From Litorimonas sp051251645 (GTDB lineage Bacteria > Pseudomonadota > Alphaproteobacteria > Caulobacterales > Maricaulaceae): a DNA stretch of 64,000 nucleotides. Below are positions 16,126 to 25,101 of this stretch, one piece after another. Location: assembly GCA_051251645.1 (NCBI GenBank), contig JBPOEY010000001.1:434001-498000 (forward strand), written 5' to 3'. Under the pieces are notes generated by a model. It searched no databases. It was not told the DNA's origin and worked only from the letters and a program-made list of their open reading frames with translations. The translations under genes and the position numbers were made by a program. Each line of letters opens with the position of its first letter. The stretch's first letter is position 1.

Positions 16126-16161
16126 CCCGAATTAAGGTTGATGGTAGTTCCTGACAGGTGG

Positions 16162-16671
16162 TCAGAGACCTCTATCCATATTGGGATAGTGGGACACTGA
16201 TGCGCCGCTTATCCGATCATAAGTTGCTAGTTTGGGGCCAGTGAACAACGACGCAAGATTGATCAAGCCAAGTCCCAATCCGGCTAACATCAGAATGCCT
16301 CCACTCATTGTAATCCATGATGTCACCTCATGATCCATAAGGTTGTGGCCAATGAATATAAACCAGATAGGCATGAACTTAAGAAGATTGCGAATGATGA
16401 TTTGACTAGGCGAGCCATGAACAGCTAATCCGTAAAAGTTCTTAAAGTAGGTCGCTCCGAACCTAATTTCGCTGACCGTAAAGATGATCCAGATGAGAGC
16501 ATAAGCGGCCAGATTCACATAATCGGGTTTGTAAATATCATCGGTTATCGGTGACTGTCCGGAAAAGGTTATGACAAAAGGGACTGTTAAGTTCACCATC
16601 AAGACGACGAGCGTAACGATAAGAATATAGTCTAAGAAGAACGCGGAAACTCTGCGTCGTGACGCCTTCAC
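16162..16671 (-). CDS. RDD-family membrane protein
   Basis: 169 residues. It opens ASRRRVSAFFLDYILIV, the RDD motif region with Arg and Asp on the first helix, followed by three more hydrophobic segments (AYALIWIIFTVSEI, ILMLAGLGLGLINLASLF and one near residues 95-110). A GATYFKNFYGLAV segment matches the conserved RDD loop. The family includes transport-related inner-membrane proteins; the substrate is unknown. Its start overlaps the hydrolase stop by 4 bp, so it is the last gene of an aroC-hydrolase-RDD operon. Confidence 0.82.
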   Translation of the reverse strand: MKASRRRVSAFFLDYILIVTLVVLMVNLTVPFVITFSGQSPITDDIYKPDYVNLAAYALIWIIFTVSEIRFGATYFKNFYGLAVHGSPSQIIIRNLLKFMPIWFIFIGHNLMDHEVTSWITMSGGILMLAGLGLGLINLASLFTGPKLATYDRISGASVSHYPNMDRGL

Positions 16672-17771
16672 GGCTTTGCGACACCGTGCTTTTTGAAGAA
16701 CGCCGCTGCTTCATCCAGTGCGTCATGCGCTTCGGGCAACACGTCATCGAAAATTTGGAACACATGCGGCATGTGGGACCAAGCTTGCAGTGTTGCGTCG
16801 GTTCCTGCGGCCTTGGCCTTATTCACATAGCGTACGGCGTCGCCATAGAGCATTTCGGTCGAGCTTGCCTGAACCAATGTTGGCGGCAAGTTCGACAAAT
16901 CGGCGAAGATCGGGCTGACGTCCGTGTCGGAGGGATTCATTGCGATGGATTTTTTCATGCCCAACAGCAGCAGAGTCCTTGGAATTTTCACCATCGGCCG
17001 GAGTAGGGGTTGCAGCATCAAATCTGTTTCGAGGTTCTGTTTGAACGTCGGTGAGGCGGCTGTGCTGTCTGTGCTCGGCGACAGCGCATAAATGGCGTCC
17101 GCTTGGCGCAGACCATTGTCGCGCGCGTAATTGGCAATCATCAGGGTCAGGTTTCCGCCCGCACTATCCCCCGCCACGCCGAGCGCTTTGACAGGCGCTT
17201 CGCCGTTTGGACCATTGTGTAAAATCCAGTGATAGGCCGCACGGGCATCGGAGATCGTATCGCGGCGCGTGTTTTCCGGCATCAGACGATAATTCGGCGC
17301 AAACACAGCACAGCCCGTGCGCTTGGCGAGGTTTACGGTCGCTGGGCGGTGCGAAACGTCGGACCCAACGGTAAAGGCCCCGCCGTGATAGTAAAGGATA
17401 CGGCGGTCTGGATCATGGCCTTCAACCAGTGTCCAACGCCCGTGGATTTTACGGCCTTCGACCTCGATCCAATCATCCTGATATTCAGCTTTCAAATCCG
17501 TCCGAGCGAGTCCGGCCTGTTCAAACCGTTCGCGCTTATCTTCCCACCCCACCGTGGCGCCCAATTTGGTTCCTGCCTCAGCAGCGGGCTTAATGAAATT
17601 CTCAACCAGATAGTCATTGACCTTGGTAATCCCGTCACTGTTCGGATCACAGTCCCGGAAAAGCGGCGGTTGGCTGTCATATGTTTTGAGGGACGGCCCC
17701 GACAAACGACGGCGCGCCACATAAGCGGCCCCGCCGAGAAGGGCGGCACTTCCAAGGATAATAGGGATCAT
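16668..17771 (-). CDS. Alpha/beta hydrolase, HSL-type esterase
   Basis: 367 residues. An N-terminal hydrophobic helix (IILGSAALLGGAAYVARRRL) suggests membrane anchoring. The catalytic fold has the oxyanion motif YYHGGAF (about residue 130), the nucleophile elbow GVAGDSAGGNL (about residue 200), an acid in STEMLYGDA and His in WSHMPHVF (about residue 340). That is the hormone-sensitive-lipase family pattern for short-chain or steroid-like esters. It overlaps aroC and the RDD gene by 4 bp each, so all three are translationally coupled. The substrate is not deducible. Confidence 0.88.
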   Translation of the reverse strand: MIPIILGSAALLGGAAYVARRRLSGPSLKTYDSQPPLFRDCDPNSDGITKVNDYLVENFIKPAAEAGTKLGATVGWEDKRERFEQAGLARTDLKAEYQDDWIEVEGRKIHGRWTLVEGHDPDRRILYYHGGAFTVGSDVSHRPATVNLAKRTGCAVFAPNYRLMPENTRRDTISDARAAYHWILHNGPNGEAPVKALGVAGDSAGGNLTLMIANYARDNGLRQADAIYALSPSTDSTAASPTFKQNLETDLMLQPLLRPMVKIPRTLLLLGMKKSIAMNPSDTDVSPIFADLSNLPPTLVQASSTEMLYGDAVRYVNKAKAAGTDATLQAWSHMPHVFQIFDDVLPEAHDALDEAAAFFKKHGVAKP

Positions 17772-18847
17772 TCGGGTGTTCCAATCTGTGCACGATGCAT
17801 GAGGTAAGCGTCGGCGAGGGCGCAGGCGAGCATGGCTTCGGCGACGGGGACGGCGCGGATGCCGACGCAGGGGTCGTGGCGACCTTTGGTCACGACGTCG
17901 ACTTCTTCGCCGCGCGCGTTGACGGATTTTGTCGGGGTCAGCATGGAGGAGGTGGGCTTGATGGCCAGCCGCGCCGTGATGGTGTTGCCATTACTAATCC
18001 CGCCGAGAACGCCGCCACTATGGTTGGCAAGGAATTCAATTTCACCGTTCGGGCCGAGCCGCATTTCGTCGGCATTATCCGTGCCTTTGGACCGGCCTGC
18101 CGCAAAACCGTCACCGATCTCAACCCCTTTGACGGCGTTGATGCTCATGAGGCCCGCCGCAATCTCTGTGTCGAGCTTGGCATAGACGGGTGAGCCCCAC
18201 CCGACGGGCACGCCGTCAGCGTGAACTTCGGCAATCGCGCCGACCGAATTTCCTGACTTACGGATCGTGTCAAGAAAGGCCTCCCAACGCTGCGCCGCAA
18301 CCGGGTCAGGACACCAGAATGGATTGTGTGTGGTCGTGTCCCAATCCCAGCGTCCACGGTCAATATCCTGATCGCCGATGGAGACGACGGCCCCGCGAAT
18401 TGTGACACCGTCTATTATTTTACGAGCGACCGCGCCTGCGGCCACACGGCACGCCGTTTCCCGCGCGCTGCTGCGTCCCCCGCCGCGATAATCGCGGTGG
18501 CCATATTTGGCGTCATAGGTGTAATCGGCATGGCCGGGGCGGTAACGGTCTTTGATTTCGGAATAATCTTTGGACCGCTGGTCGGTATTTTCGATCATCA
18601 AGCTGATCGGTGTGCCCGTTGTGAGGCCTTCGAATACCCCCGAGAGGATGCGCACACGGTCAGCTTCTTTGCGCTGTGTGACAAAGCGTGACGTGCCGGG
18701 ACGACGCGCATCCATATAGGGCTGAATGTCATCTTCGCTGAGCGGAATGCGCGGCGGGCACCCATCAATGACGCAGCCAATTGCAGGCCCGTGGGATTCT
18801 CCCCAAGTGGTGACGCGGAGCAGACGGCCGAATGAATTAAAAGACAT
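17768..18847 (-). CDS. aroC: Chorismate synthase
   Basis: 359 residues, the expected size. It converts 5-enolpyruvylshikimate-3-phosphate to chorismate with reduced FMN, the last shared step to aromatic amino acids. Motifs: start MSFNSFGRLLRVTTWGESHGPAIGCVIDG (signature 1), GRSSARET (signature 2) and HDPCVGIRAVPVAEAM near the C-terminus. First gene of a coupled operon with the hydrolase and RDD genes; no other aromatic genes are nearby. Confidence 0.97.
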   Translation of the reverse strand: MSFNSFGRLLRVTTWGESHGPAIGCVIDGCPPRIPLSEDDIQPYMDARRPGTSRFVTQRKEADRVRILSGVFEGLTTGTPISLMIENTDQRSKDYSEIKDRYRPGHADYTYDAKYGHRDYRGGGRSSARETACRVAAGAVARKIIDGVTIRGAVVSIGDQDIDRGRWDWDTTTHNPFWCPDPVAAQRWEAFLDTIRKSGNSVGAIAEVHADGVPVGWGSPVYAKLDTEIAAGLMSINAVKGVEIGDGFAAGRSKGTDNADEMRLGPNGEIEFLANHSGGVLGGISNGNTITARLAIKPTSSMLTPTKSVNARGEEVDVVTKGRHDPCVGIRAVPVAEAMLACALADAYLMHRAQIGTPE

Positions 18848-18993
18848 TCTGGCCGCTTAGCCTGCATGGTTCAGGAAAGCCAGAGACAGCCCTTTTCATC
18901 ACTTATCTGCGCGCTATTCTTGCCACGCTATTCTTGGTCACTATGAGTTTCTGTGTTAGCGTAACGCAGATTGATTTGAGGGCAGGGACAGAT

Positions 18994-19284
18994 ATGACAA
19001 CTTTGGTGAGCGAGCCACTATCGCGAGATGCTCATGCCATATTGGCTTTCCAAAGTCGGAAGAAATCTGTCGCTGCCGCCTATACCTTATGGGTTTTCTT
19101 TGGTCTGTTTGGGGCCCATCGTTTCTATTTAGGTCGGACAGGGTCTGCCGTGCTGATGCTGCTGCTTTCTGTGAGTCTTGTCGGGCTGATCGTAACAATT
19201 TTCTGGGTATGCATTGACGCGTTTCTCATTCCAAGAATGACAGAAGAGCGAAATGACGAGTTGCGCTACCTACTTTCGCTCTGA
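18994..19284 (+). CDS. TM2-domain membrane protein
   Basis: 96 residues from the ATG at 18994, which follows a GGCAGGGA ribosome-binding site; a 20-codon upstream extension is less likely. The TM2 pattern is clear: two helices around the conserved FFGLFGAHRFYLGRTGSAVL and a second helix ending FWVCIDAFLIP. TM2 proteins are small inner-membrane proteins of unknown role. It is divergent from aroC. Confidence 0.88.
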   Translation: MTTLVSEPLSRDAHAILAFQSRKKSVAAAYTLWVFFGLFGAHRFYLGRTGSAVLMLLLSVSLVGLIVTIFWVCIDAFLIPRMTEERNDELRYLLSL

Positions 19285-19369
19285 GACGCGAGCCTTCGCG
19301 ATATCTGCGGGAATACCCGTATTTACCGATCCTTCGGGGCGACATCTCCATAGACTTGATGACCAATGC

Positions 19370-19394
19370 GGAACCTTCCGAGGTCCGACATGTT
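19370..19394 (+). promoter_or_regulatory. Possible EcfG-type (general stress sigma) promoter
   Basis: GGAAC at 19370-19374 and TGTT at 19391-19394 are separated by 16 bp, close to the alphaproteobacterial EcfG consensus GGAAC-N16/17-CGTT. It lies about 35 bp before the OmpA-like gene start. Confidence 0.3.
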
Positions 19395-19428
19395 AGTTAG
19401 TCAGTGAACATTTAATGGAGACTATATT

Positions 19429-19869
19429 ATGCGTAAATTTGCAACACTCTCGACACTTGCTTTAGGGATCAGCCTGTCAGCCTGTGCGTCGATGGATAAG
19501 CCACGCGAGACAATCGTGATGTCGGACATGTGCGAAGCCCAAGCCATGGCTGTGTTCTTCGAAACAGGCTCGGCAAATCTTGACAATGATGCAGAAGCGA
19601 CGCTTAATTCTGTGGCAAAAGCCTATGACGACTGCGATCTGTTCAAGATCGAAGTTGTTGGTTACGCAGATAGCGTTGGGAATAGCGCCTCAAACTTGAG
19701 CTTATCTGAAGACCGCGCTGAGATGGTTTTGGCTGAGTTGAATGATCGTGGTGTTACGGCTGATCGCGTCAGCATTGTCCCGATGGGCGAGCGCACAATT
19801 CTTGATGATGAAGAGCCGGATGCGTTTGAACGTCGCGCCGTCATGACGTTGCTGCCGACAATGAAATAG
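19429..19869 (+). CDS. OmpA-family lipoprotein
   Basis: 146 residues. Lipoprotein signal with lipobox LSAC (Cys near residue 18). The rest is a single OmpA-like peptidoglycan-binding domain: AVFFETGSANLDNDAEATL, then EVVGYADSVGNSASNLSLSEDRAEMV, with the conserved Asp and Arg that bind diaminopimelate. It probably anchors the outer membrane to peptidoglycan. It is shorter than Pal and lacks tol neighbours, so it is a Pal-like accessory protein. Confidence 0.9.
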   Translation: MRKFATLSTLALGISLSACASMDKPRETIVMSDMCEAQAMAVFFETGSANLDNDAEATLNSVAKAYDDCDLFKIEVVGYADSVGNSASNLSLSEDRAEMVLAELNDRGVTADRVSIVPMGERTILDDEEPDAFERRAVMTLLPTMK

Positions 19870-19894
19870 TCGCGATATGCGGCCAACTAAACGT

Positions 19895-19921
19895 AAAAAG
19901 CGGGTTTCGGCCCGCTTTTTC
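19895..19921. terminator. Bidirectional intrinsic terminator
   Basis: AAAAAGCGGG (19895-19904) and CCCGCTTTTT (19911-19920) pair around TTTCGG, between the OmpA-like gene and the convergent J-domain gene. Confidence 0.9.
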
Positions 19922-19947
19922 TTTGTGCAAATATCTGAGCTGAGGCG

Positions 19948-20163
19948 CTAGAAGCGACGTCCACCCGCTCGCACGCGGACAGATTGCGGCGCCGGCGGGA
20001 TAAGCGTTTCAAACGCATTTTTCGCCTGCATGAACGCCCCGATATTGGAATAGGGGCTGTCAGGGTGAAAGAATTTCGCCTTTTTCCGCCAAGCCGACCG
20101 GATATCGGCTTCGCGCGCATTCATGGGACAGCCGAGGATGAGAAGCGCTTTCTGGCGTGTCAT
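19948..20163 (-). CDS. Stand-alone J-domain protein (DnaJ-like, 71 aa)
   Basis: 71 residues from the ATG at 20163. Almost the whole protein is a J domain: ALLILGCPMNAREADIRSAW (helices I-II), KKAKFFHPDS with the HPD motif that stimulates Hsp70 ATPase, and AFMQAKNAFETL (helix III). A short basic tail ends RVRAGGRRF. There is no zinc finger or client-binding domain, so specificity must come from elsewhere or it acts by recruiting DnaK locally. It is divergent from pdxH. Confidence 0.8.
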   Translation of the reverse strand: MTRQKALLILGCPMNAREADIRSAWRKKAKFFHPDSPYSNIGAFMQAKNAFETLIPPAPQSVRVRAGGRRF

Positions 20164-20244
20164 GTAGGGCCCGTCCTTTTTGTGTGTTGCGACGTATTGT
20201 GATTAATAAGACCTGAACTTGACGGAAGAGAGTCAACGCCGTCC

Positions 20245-20259
20245 TAACGAACGTCGTTA
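20245..20259. promoter_or_regulatory. Palindrome between the J-domain gene and pdxH
   Basis: TAACGA-ACG-TCGTTA is a perfect 6-3-6 palindrome, about 80 bp from either start codon. It may be an operator for one or both divergent genes. Confidence 0.3.
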
Positions 20260-20320
20260 ACGCGATCTTTCTACCGTTATTTTTGGTAAGCGATGGTCAC
20301 GATATAAGAAGGACGCCTTG

Positions 20321-20977
20321 ATGACTGACTCGATTCCCGGTTCGCCGAGCGCGACGGATTACCTCTCGGATGAGACAGATCGAGACCTATCGTGGATCGA
20401 CGCGACCGATCCAGTTGCCTTGTTTGATCAGTGGTTAGCGCGCGCCGGCGAGACAGAACCGAATGACCCGAATGCGATGTCGGTGGCGACAGTCGACGCG
20501 TCCGGACAGCCCGATGTACGCATTTTGCTTCTCAAAGGGCTCTCGGACACCGGCTTTGCTTTTTATACGAATTCCCAGTCCGCCAAAGGGCAACAATTGG
20601 GTGAGAACCCGCGTGCGGCGCTTTGCTTTCACTGGAAAAGTCAGCGTCGCCAAGTGCGCGTGCGCGGGGCCGTTGTCGAGGTTGGGGCTGAGGGCTCAGA
20701 TGCTTATTTTCAGAACCGGGCCCGCGGCTCGCGGCTCTCGGCTTGGGCGTCAACGCAATCCGCGCCGGTTGCGAACCGGGATGCGCTGGTCGCCGCCATG
20801 GAAGAAACGGACGCGCGATTTGACGGCAAAGATGTGCCCCGTCCGCCGCATTGGTATGGCTACCGTGTCGTCCCGGATCAGATTGAATTTTGGCAGGACG
20901 GAGCGTTCCGACTACATGACCGAATTCTTTTCACCCGCGCACAATCGGGCTGGGAGAAGACTCGTCTTTATCCTTAA
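20321..20977 (+). CDS. pdxH: Pyridoxamine 5'-phosphate oxidase
   Basis: 218 residues. It oxidises pyridoxine/pyridoxamine 5'-phosphate to pyridoxal 5'-phosphate with FMN. Typical segments: AMSVATVDASGQPDVRILLLKG, GFAFYTNSQSAKGQQL, ALCFHWKSQRRQVRVRGAV, and the C-terminal signature PPHWYGYRVVPDQIEFWQDG. The ATG at 20321 follows an AAGGA site 10 bp upstream; a TTG one codon earlier is less likely. The C-terminus RLYP is normal. pdxA of the same vitamin pathway lies 29 kb away. Confidence 0.96.
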   Translation: MTDSIPGSPSATDYLSDETDRDLSWIDATDPVALFDQWLARAGETEPNDPNAMSVATVDASGQPDVRILLLKGLSDTGFAFYTNSQSAKGQQLGENPRAALCFHWKSQRRQVRVRGAVVEVGAEGSDAYFQNRARGSRLSAWASTQSAPVANRDALVAAMEETDARFDGKDVPRPPHWYGYRVVPDQIEFWQDGAFRLHDRILFTRAQSGWEKTRLYP

Positions 20978-20996
20978 ACACGTCTAAGGATCGCGC

Positions 20997-21881
20997 ATGA
21001 CCGACCCAACACCTGATCATCCACCCGTTGTCACCGAGACGCCAACCCCGACAATGTTGGATCAAGGCACATCTGTGTCTAAGCGTCAAAAATTCCGTCG
21101 TTGGGTGCTGCGGGCCGCGCTAATTCTTGCGATTGCTTCGCCACTTGTCTTTATTTTGGCAGGGTTGGGCGCAAAAGTGGGGCTTTGGTCTTGGCAGTTT
21201 GGACTCGGAACCTTGACACGCCACGTTGGACCATTGCTCATGATGGTCACATTGGTCGTTGGTTTGATTGCTCTGTTGCTGTGGTGGCTAATTAAGCCGC
21301 GCAAAGGAATTGTTGTCGCGGTTCTAGCCATCATCATTCCGATCGCTGGCTTCGCCAATCTTCGCGCCACGCAGGCCAAAGTTGCCAGCCTGCCATTCAT
21401 TCATGATGTGACGACAGACACACAAGATCCGCCAACATTTGGTTCTGTTATCATGGCTGAACGCGCCGCTTTGCCGGGCGTGAATACCGTCGATTATGCC
21501 GGGAAACGCGCGCCGACTCCGGCAAAAGACGCGGATGGCAAGCCGATCCTGAAATTGGTCTCAGCGTTGCAGACTCAAGCTTATCCCCAAATTCGCACGC
21601 TCGTTCTGAGCGAAACACCTGACATTGCTTTTGGTCGCGCCGAACAAGTTGCGCGCGATATGGGCTGGGCGATTAAGGAAACGGATGCTGCGACCGGACG
21701 CATCGATGCGACGGACACGACCTTCTGGTATGGGTTCAAAGATGATGTCTCTATCCGCATCCGTCCCGCCCAAGGAGACGGCACACGGGTTGATGTTCGC
21801 TCGACTAGTCGCGTCGGCGGTTCTGATATCGGCGCGAATGCCGCGCGGATTGAAGCGTTTCTCGAGCAGCTTGCCGAGTAG
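20997..21881 (+). CDS. DUF1499 membrane protein
   Basis: 294 residues. Three hydrophobic helices occupy about residues 36-125 (LRAALILAIASPLVFILAGL, then LLMMVTLVVGLIALLLWWL and GIVVAVLAIIIPIAGF). The DUF1499 domain follows: IHDVTTDTQDPPTFG near 135, RAEQVARDMGWAIKETD and TTFWYGFKDDVSIRIRP. It ends SRVGGSDIGANAARIEAFL, the family's C-terminal signature. It begins 19 bp after pdxH on the same strand and is probably co-transcribed. Function unknown. Confidence 0.88.
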   Translation: MTDPTPDHPPVVTETPTPTMLDQGTSVSKRQKFRRWVLRAALILAIASPLVFILAGLGAKVGLWSWQFGLGTLTRHVGPLLMMVTLVVGLIALLLWWLIKPRKGIVVAVLAIIIPIAGFANLRATQAKVASLPFIHDVTTDTQDPPTFGSVIMAERAALPGVNTVDYAGKRAPTPAKDADGKPILKLVSALQTQAYPQIRTLVLSETPDIAFGRAEQVARDMGWAIKETDAATGRIDATDTTFWYGFKDDVSIRIRPAQGDGTRVDVRSTSRVGGSDIGANAARIEAFLEQLAE

Positions 21882-21884
21882 CGA

Positions 21885-22787
21885 TTATTTAGTGAGGGCG
21901 TAGGTTTGGCGTAACCCGTCTGGCCCCTCACATGTGACTCGACCGGTCTTTCGCATGTGAATAATGTGCGATAGAACGCTGTGCGCGGCGGCGGGATGCA
22001 GGCGTTTATCAACATGTTGGTAGAGTGTCGCGACAATGTCGCTAATCTGACCCAAGCCAGACCCAATCGCGTCGATAATCTGTGCATCGCGCGCCATGCG
22101 GTGATCGATATAGGCTTGAACAAAGGTTTGGACATCCGTGATCGCGGTGCCGTGGGTCGGGCGGATGACGTCAAAATTCTGCTTCAGAACGCGGTTTAGC
22201 GAGGCGAGATAATCACCCATATCACCATCCGGCGGCGACACGACGGAGGTCGACCAGCCCATGATATGATCGCCAGAGAACAAGCAGTTTTCTTGTTCAA
22301 GCGCAAAGCAGAGATGGTTAGACGTATGACCCGGCGTATGAAGCGTGTTGATGGTCCAGTCGGGGCCTTCAAACCGATGCCCATCGCGGATTTCAATATC
22401 CGGTTTAAACGTCAGATCATCCTCTTCTTCCAACCGAAGTCCGTCGTCCTCTGATCCGGTCGGTTGTAGACTATAGCCATAAACTTGGCAGCCATGCTTC
22501 GCCGCTAAAGGCGCGGCGAGGGGGCTGTGGTCCATATGATGATGCGTGACGAGGACATGGGTGACGGTTTTGCCTTCAAGGGCTTGGTCCATCGCCGCGA
22601 CATGTTTGTCCGTGATCGGGCCGGGATCAATCACGCAGACGGACGCGCCCGCGCCGATAATATAGACACCGGTCCCCGTATAGGTGAACGGTCCGGGGTT
22701 ATCCGCGATCACACGGGTGACCAATGGACTCAACCGATCGGCGACGCCGTATTCAAAGGTAAAATCTCGAACGAAAGGTATGGCCAT
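21885..22787 (-). CDS. Metallo-beta-lactamase-fold hydrolase (LACTB2-like)
   Basis: 300 residues from the ATG at 22787. The metal motif is THHHMDHSPLA (HxHxDH) near residue 85; further ligands are His in HTPGHTSNHL and Asp in LFSGDHIMG. The C-terminal winged-helix-like domain is present (AYIDHRMARDAQI, then HSVLSHIIHMRKTGRV), as in LACTB2-type proteins. These are metal-dependent hydrolases or endoribonucleases acting on thioesters or RNA. It converges with the DUF1499 gene with 3 bp between stops. Confidence 0.88.
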   Translation of the reverse strand: MAIPFVRDFTFEYGVADRLSPLVTRVIADNPGPFTYTGTGVYIIGAGASVCVIDPGPITDKHVAAMDQALEGKTVTHVLVTHHHMDHSPLAAPLAAKHGCQVYGYSLQPTGSEDDGLRLEEEDDLTFKPDIEIRDGHRFEGPDWTINTLHTPGHTSNHLCFALEQENCLFSGDHIMGWSTSVVSPPDGDMGDYLASLNRVLKQNFDVIRPTHGTAITDVQTFVQAYIDHRMARDAQIIDAIGSGLGQISDIVATLYQHVDKRLHPAAAHSVLSHIIHMRKTGRVTCEGPDGLRQTYALTK

Positions 22788-22856
22788 AATCAATGTGGTC
22801 TGGGCAAAACTGTGCCGCTGGATCAGTGTTTGCTCCCCGCGGAATGCAGGAGCCTT

Positions 22857-22880
22857 GTCACGCCCGTGATAGGGCGTGAC
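22857..22880 (-). terminator. Stem-loop downstream of sppA
   Basis: GTCACGCCC (22857-22865) pairs with GGGCGTGAC (22872-22880) around a 6-nt loop, 74 bp after the sppA stop. There is no T-run, so it is a 3'-end stabiliser or weak terminator at best. Confidence 0.5.
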
Positions 22881-22953
22881 CTCTAGGGCGTCTAGGCACA
22901 GCCTAATGCTGTGAAAGCTGGGGTATCGCGACCCGACACGTCGAATAGAGGGG

Positions 22954-24759
22954 CTACTCTATAATAGGAAGCGTGCCCCGTAATTCCTGACCCGTCGCCA
23001 ACGCTTGTTCGCGCATCCGAATGGCCGCTTGCACTTCGGGCATATTCATCAAAGCACCGAGCCGTTCCAAATCGCGACCTGTGCTGGCTGTTCCAGAGAG
23101 TAAATCGTTGAACAGCTCTTCGCGGGTTTTTGGGCGCGGGAAGCGTTTAACGCGGACGGCGTCGTTTTCATCAATTTCCGCGAACCGTTTTGCGGCGCGC
23201 AGAGCCGTCTCAAATCCACCGAGCTCGTCAACCAAACCGCGCTCTAACGCTTGCTCGCCGGTCCAAACGCGGCCTTCGGCCACGGCAATCACGGCTTCGC
23301 GACTCATATTGCGGCCGTCCGCGACAATGCCAACAAAATCATCGTAAATTTGGTCCATCTCACGCTGATAGCTGGCGCGCTGTGAGGCCGTGAACGGCTC
23401 GTCAATATTATAGACACCCGCAAACTCGCCACCAATTCTGATCGCATCCAGATTGTAACCGACCTTCGCAAATGTCCCCTCTAAGGCGATCTTGCCACCG
23501 AAGACTCCGATTGAGCCTGTGATCGTCTGTGGCATGGCCACAATATGATCGGCAGGCGCGGCAAAATAATAGCCGCCGCTGGCCGCATACTGACCCATAC
23601 TTATAATGACAGGCTTATCAGCGTCTTGGACGCGTTTGACGGCGGCCATGATTTGGTCAGATGCGGAGGCTGAGCCGCCGCCTGAACTGACGCGCAAGAC
23701 AACGGCCTTAACTTTATCGTCATCCAACGCGGCATCGAGGCCAGCGGCCATGGTTTCGCTGCCGATATTCGTCGTGGCATTAAAGATGCCGTCTCCACCG
23801 CTCCGACCGGGCATGATCGTGCCTTGGCCTTCAATCAAAGCAATAACGGGTTTGCCGAAATTACTCTTTGGTTTGTAATCAGCGATTGGCTTGAATACCG
23901 TGTCTTCATCACCAGCTTTCTCAGCCGCATAGTCGCGGGCGTCTTCGAAATAGCCCAAGGTATCGATGAGTCCGGCATCCAAAGCATCCCGGGCATTGTG
24001 CGGCGCTGTATTAAGGAGGCGAATAACTTCGTCGCGGGACAGTTCACGATCTGTCGCGATGTTATCGACGGCGTTGTCATATAAAGACGTCAGCAGGCTC
24101 GTCATGGCTTCGCGGTGTTCCGGCGTGAAGCCTTCTTCTGTGTAACTATTTACGGCATTCTTATAGGCCCCGTGTCGAATGAACTCAGGTTGTGCGCCAA
24201 CCTTCTCCATCACACCCCCGAAAAACTCAGCCTGGGAATAGAGGCCAGCTGTTGCGATTGAGGTGCTGGCTTGCAACCAGATTTCGTCTGATGCGCTAAT
24301 GGCTTGGTAGGCAATAACGGATGTGCTGTTCAGCCCTTGTGCGTGTGTAATGACGAATTTTCCAGATTCGCGGAAGTCGATCAGCGCCAAGCGTAATTCC
24401 TCTGAGCTTGCCGGCGCCATGCCACCGGTTTCGCCGCGGATAAAGATGCCTTTGATCTGATCATCCGTTTTGGCACTGTTGAGGGATTGAACAATCCCAA
24501 CAACAGATTTGGCACTGTCTTCAAATAAGGTTGGCCCAACAGGGCTGTCGAGTAACGGCGTGCGCAGATCGATCTCAAGCACAATGGGTTCACTGATTGT
24601 ATCCGTGCCGCTGGCTAGCACGCCAATCGTGACAAAAAGCATGATTAGGAAAAAGAAGAACAAGAACATTCCAATCACCACGCTTAAAGTGGTGATGAAG
24701 AAGACCTTGGTCCCGCTCAGTCGCTTGGGCGTGAAGGTATTGGGAGGGGCGTCGGACAC
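22954..24759 (-). CDS. sppA: Signal peptide peptidase SppA, 67-kDa type
   Basis: 601 residues with one N-terminal membrane helix (about 18-48, FFITTLSVVIGMFLFFFFLI). It degrades cleaved signal peptides in the membrane. Two tandem peptidase domains are present: the first supplies the general-base Lys in GAYKNAVNSY (about residue 200), the second the nucleophile Ser in GQYAASGGYYFAAP (about residue 400), preceded by LRVSSGGGSASASD. This is the Ser/Lys dyad split seen in E. coli SppA. The start is GTG (SDAPPNTFTPKR). No operon partner. Confidence 0.95.
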   Translation of the reverse strand: MSDAPPNTFTPKRLSGTKVFFITTLSVVIGMFLFFFFLIMLFVTIGVLASGTDTISEPIVLEIDLRTPLLDSPVGPTLFEDSAKSVVGIVQSLNSAKTDDQIKGIFIRGETGGMAPASSEELRLALIDFRESGKFVITHAQGLNSTSVIAYQAISASDEIWLQASTSIATAGLYSQAEFFGGVMEKVGAQPEFIRHGAYKNAVNSYTEEGFTPEHREAMTSLLTSLYDNAVDNIATDRELSRDEVIRLLNTAPHNARDALDAGLIDTLGYFEDARDYAAEKAGDEDTVFKPIADYKPKSNFGKPVIALIEGQGTIMPGRSGGDGIFNATTNIGSETMAAGLDAALDDDKVKAVVLRVSSGGGSASASDQIMAAVKRVQDADKPVIISMGQYAASGGYYFAAPADHIVAMPQTITGSIGVFGGKIALEGTFAKVGYNLDAIRIGGEFAGVYNIDEPFTASQRASYQREMDQIYDDFVGIVADGRNMSREAVIAVAEGRVWTGEQALERGLVDELGGFETALRAAKRFAEIDENDAVRVKRFPRPKTREELFNDLLSGTASTGRDLERLGALMNMPEVQAAIRMREQALATGQELRGTLPIIE

Positions 24760-25025
24760 TGAGCCTCGCTTTCAATCTGTTTTAGACTTACCGTTTTTCG
24801 ATATGTGGCATGTCATGAGGCAGATTTAAAGAGGGGCAGACATTGCGACGCAGGAATTCGGCGCTCGCCCGTGTTTTCACAGCTGAGGGTGTGTCAGACG
24901 GCAACGTGAAATTTCCTGTGCAATCTGTCTGTTTTCGCCGTTGCCTTTTGTAAGGCAGGCTCATAAAAGCCGCGCTCACCAGAGATGGGCGTCTGAAAAT
25001 ATAAGGCGCTCAATATCCGGGATAA

Positions 25026-25101
25026 TGGGGTGTAGCCAAGTTGGTAAGGCAATGCTTTTTGGTAGCATGTACCGCTGGTTCGAGTCCAGCCACCCCAGCC
25101 A
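25026..25101 (+). tRNA. tRNA-Gln (anticodon UUG)
   Basis: The cloverleaf folds by eye. The acceptor TGGGGTG (25026-25032) pairs with CACCCCA (25091-25097), the D arm is GCC...GGC, and the anticodon stem ATGCT/AGCAT encloses loop TTTTGGT with anticodon TTG. The T arm is GCTGG-TTCGAGT-CCAGC, with discriminator G and encoded CCA (25099-25101). A single isolated tRNA gene. Confidence 0.96.

Noticed and set aside
24788..24979. 63-codon minus-strand frame upstream of sppA
   Set aside because: No recognisable domain or helix pattern and no convincing ribosome-binding site; could be a small gene but is not supported.
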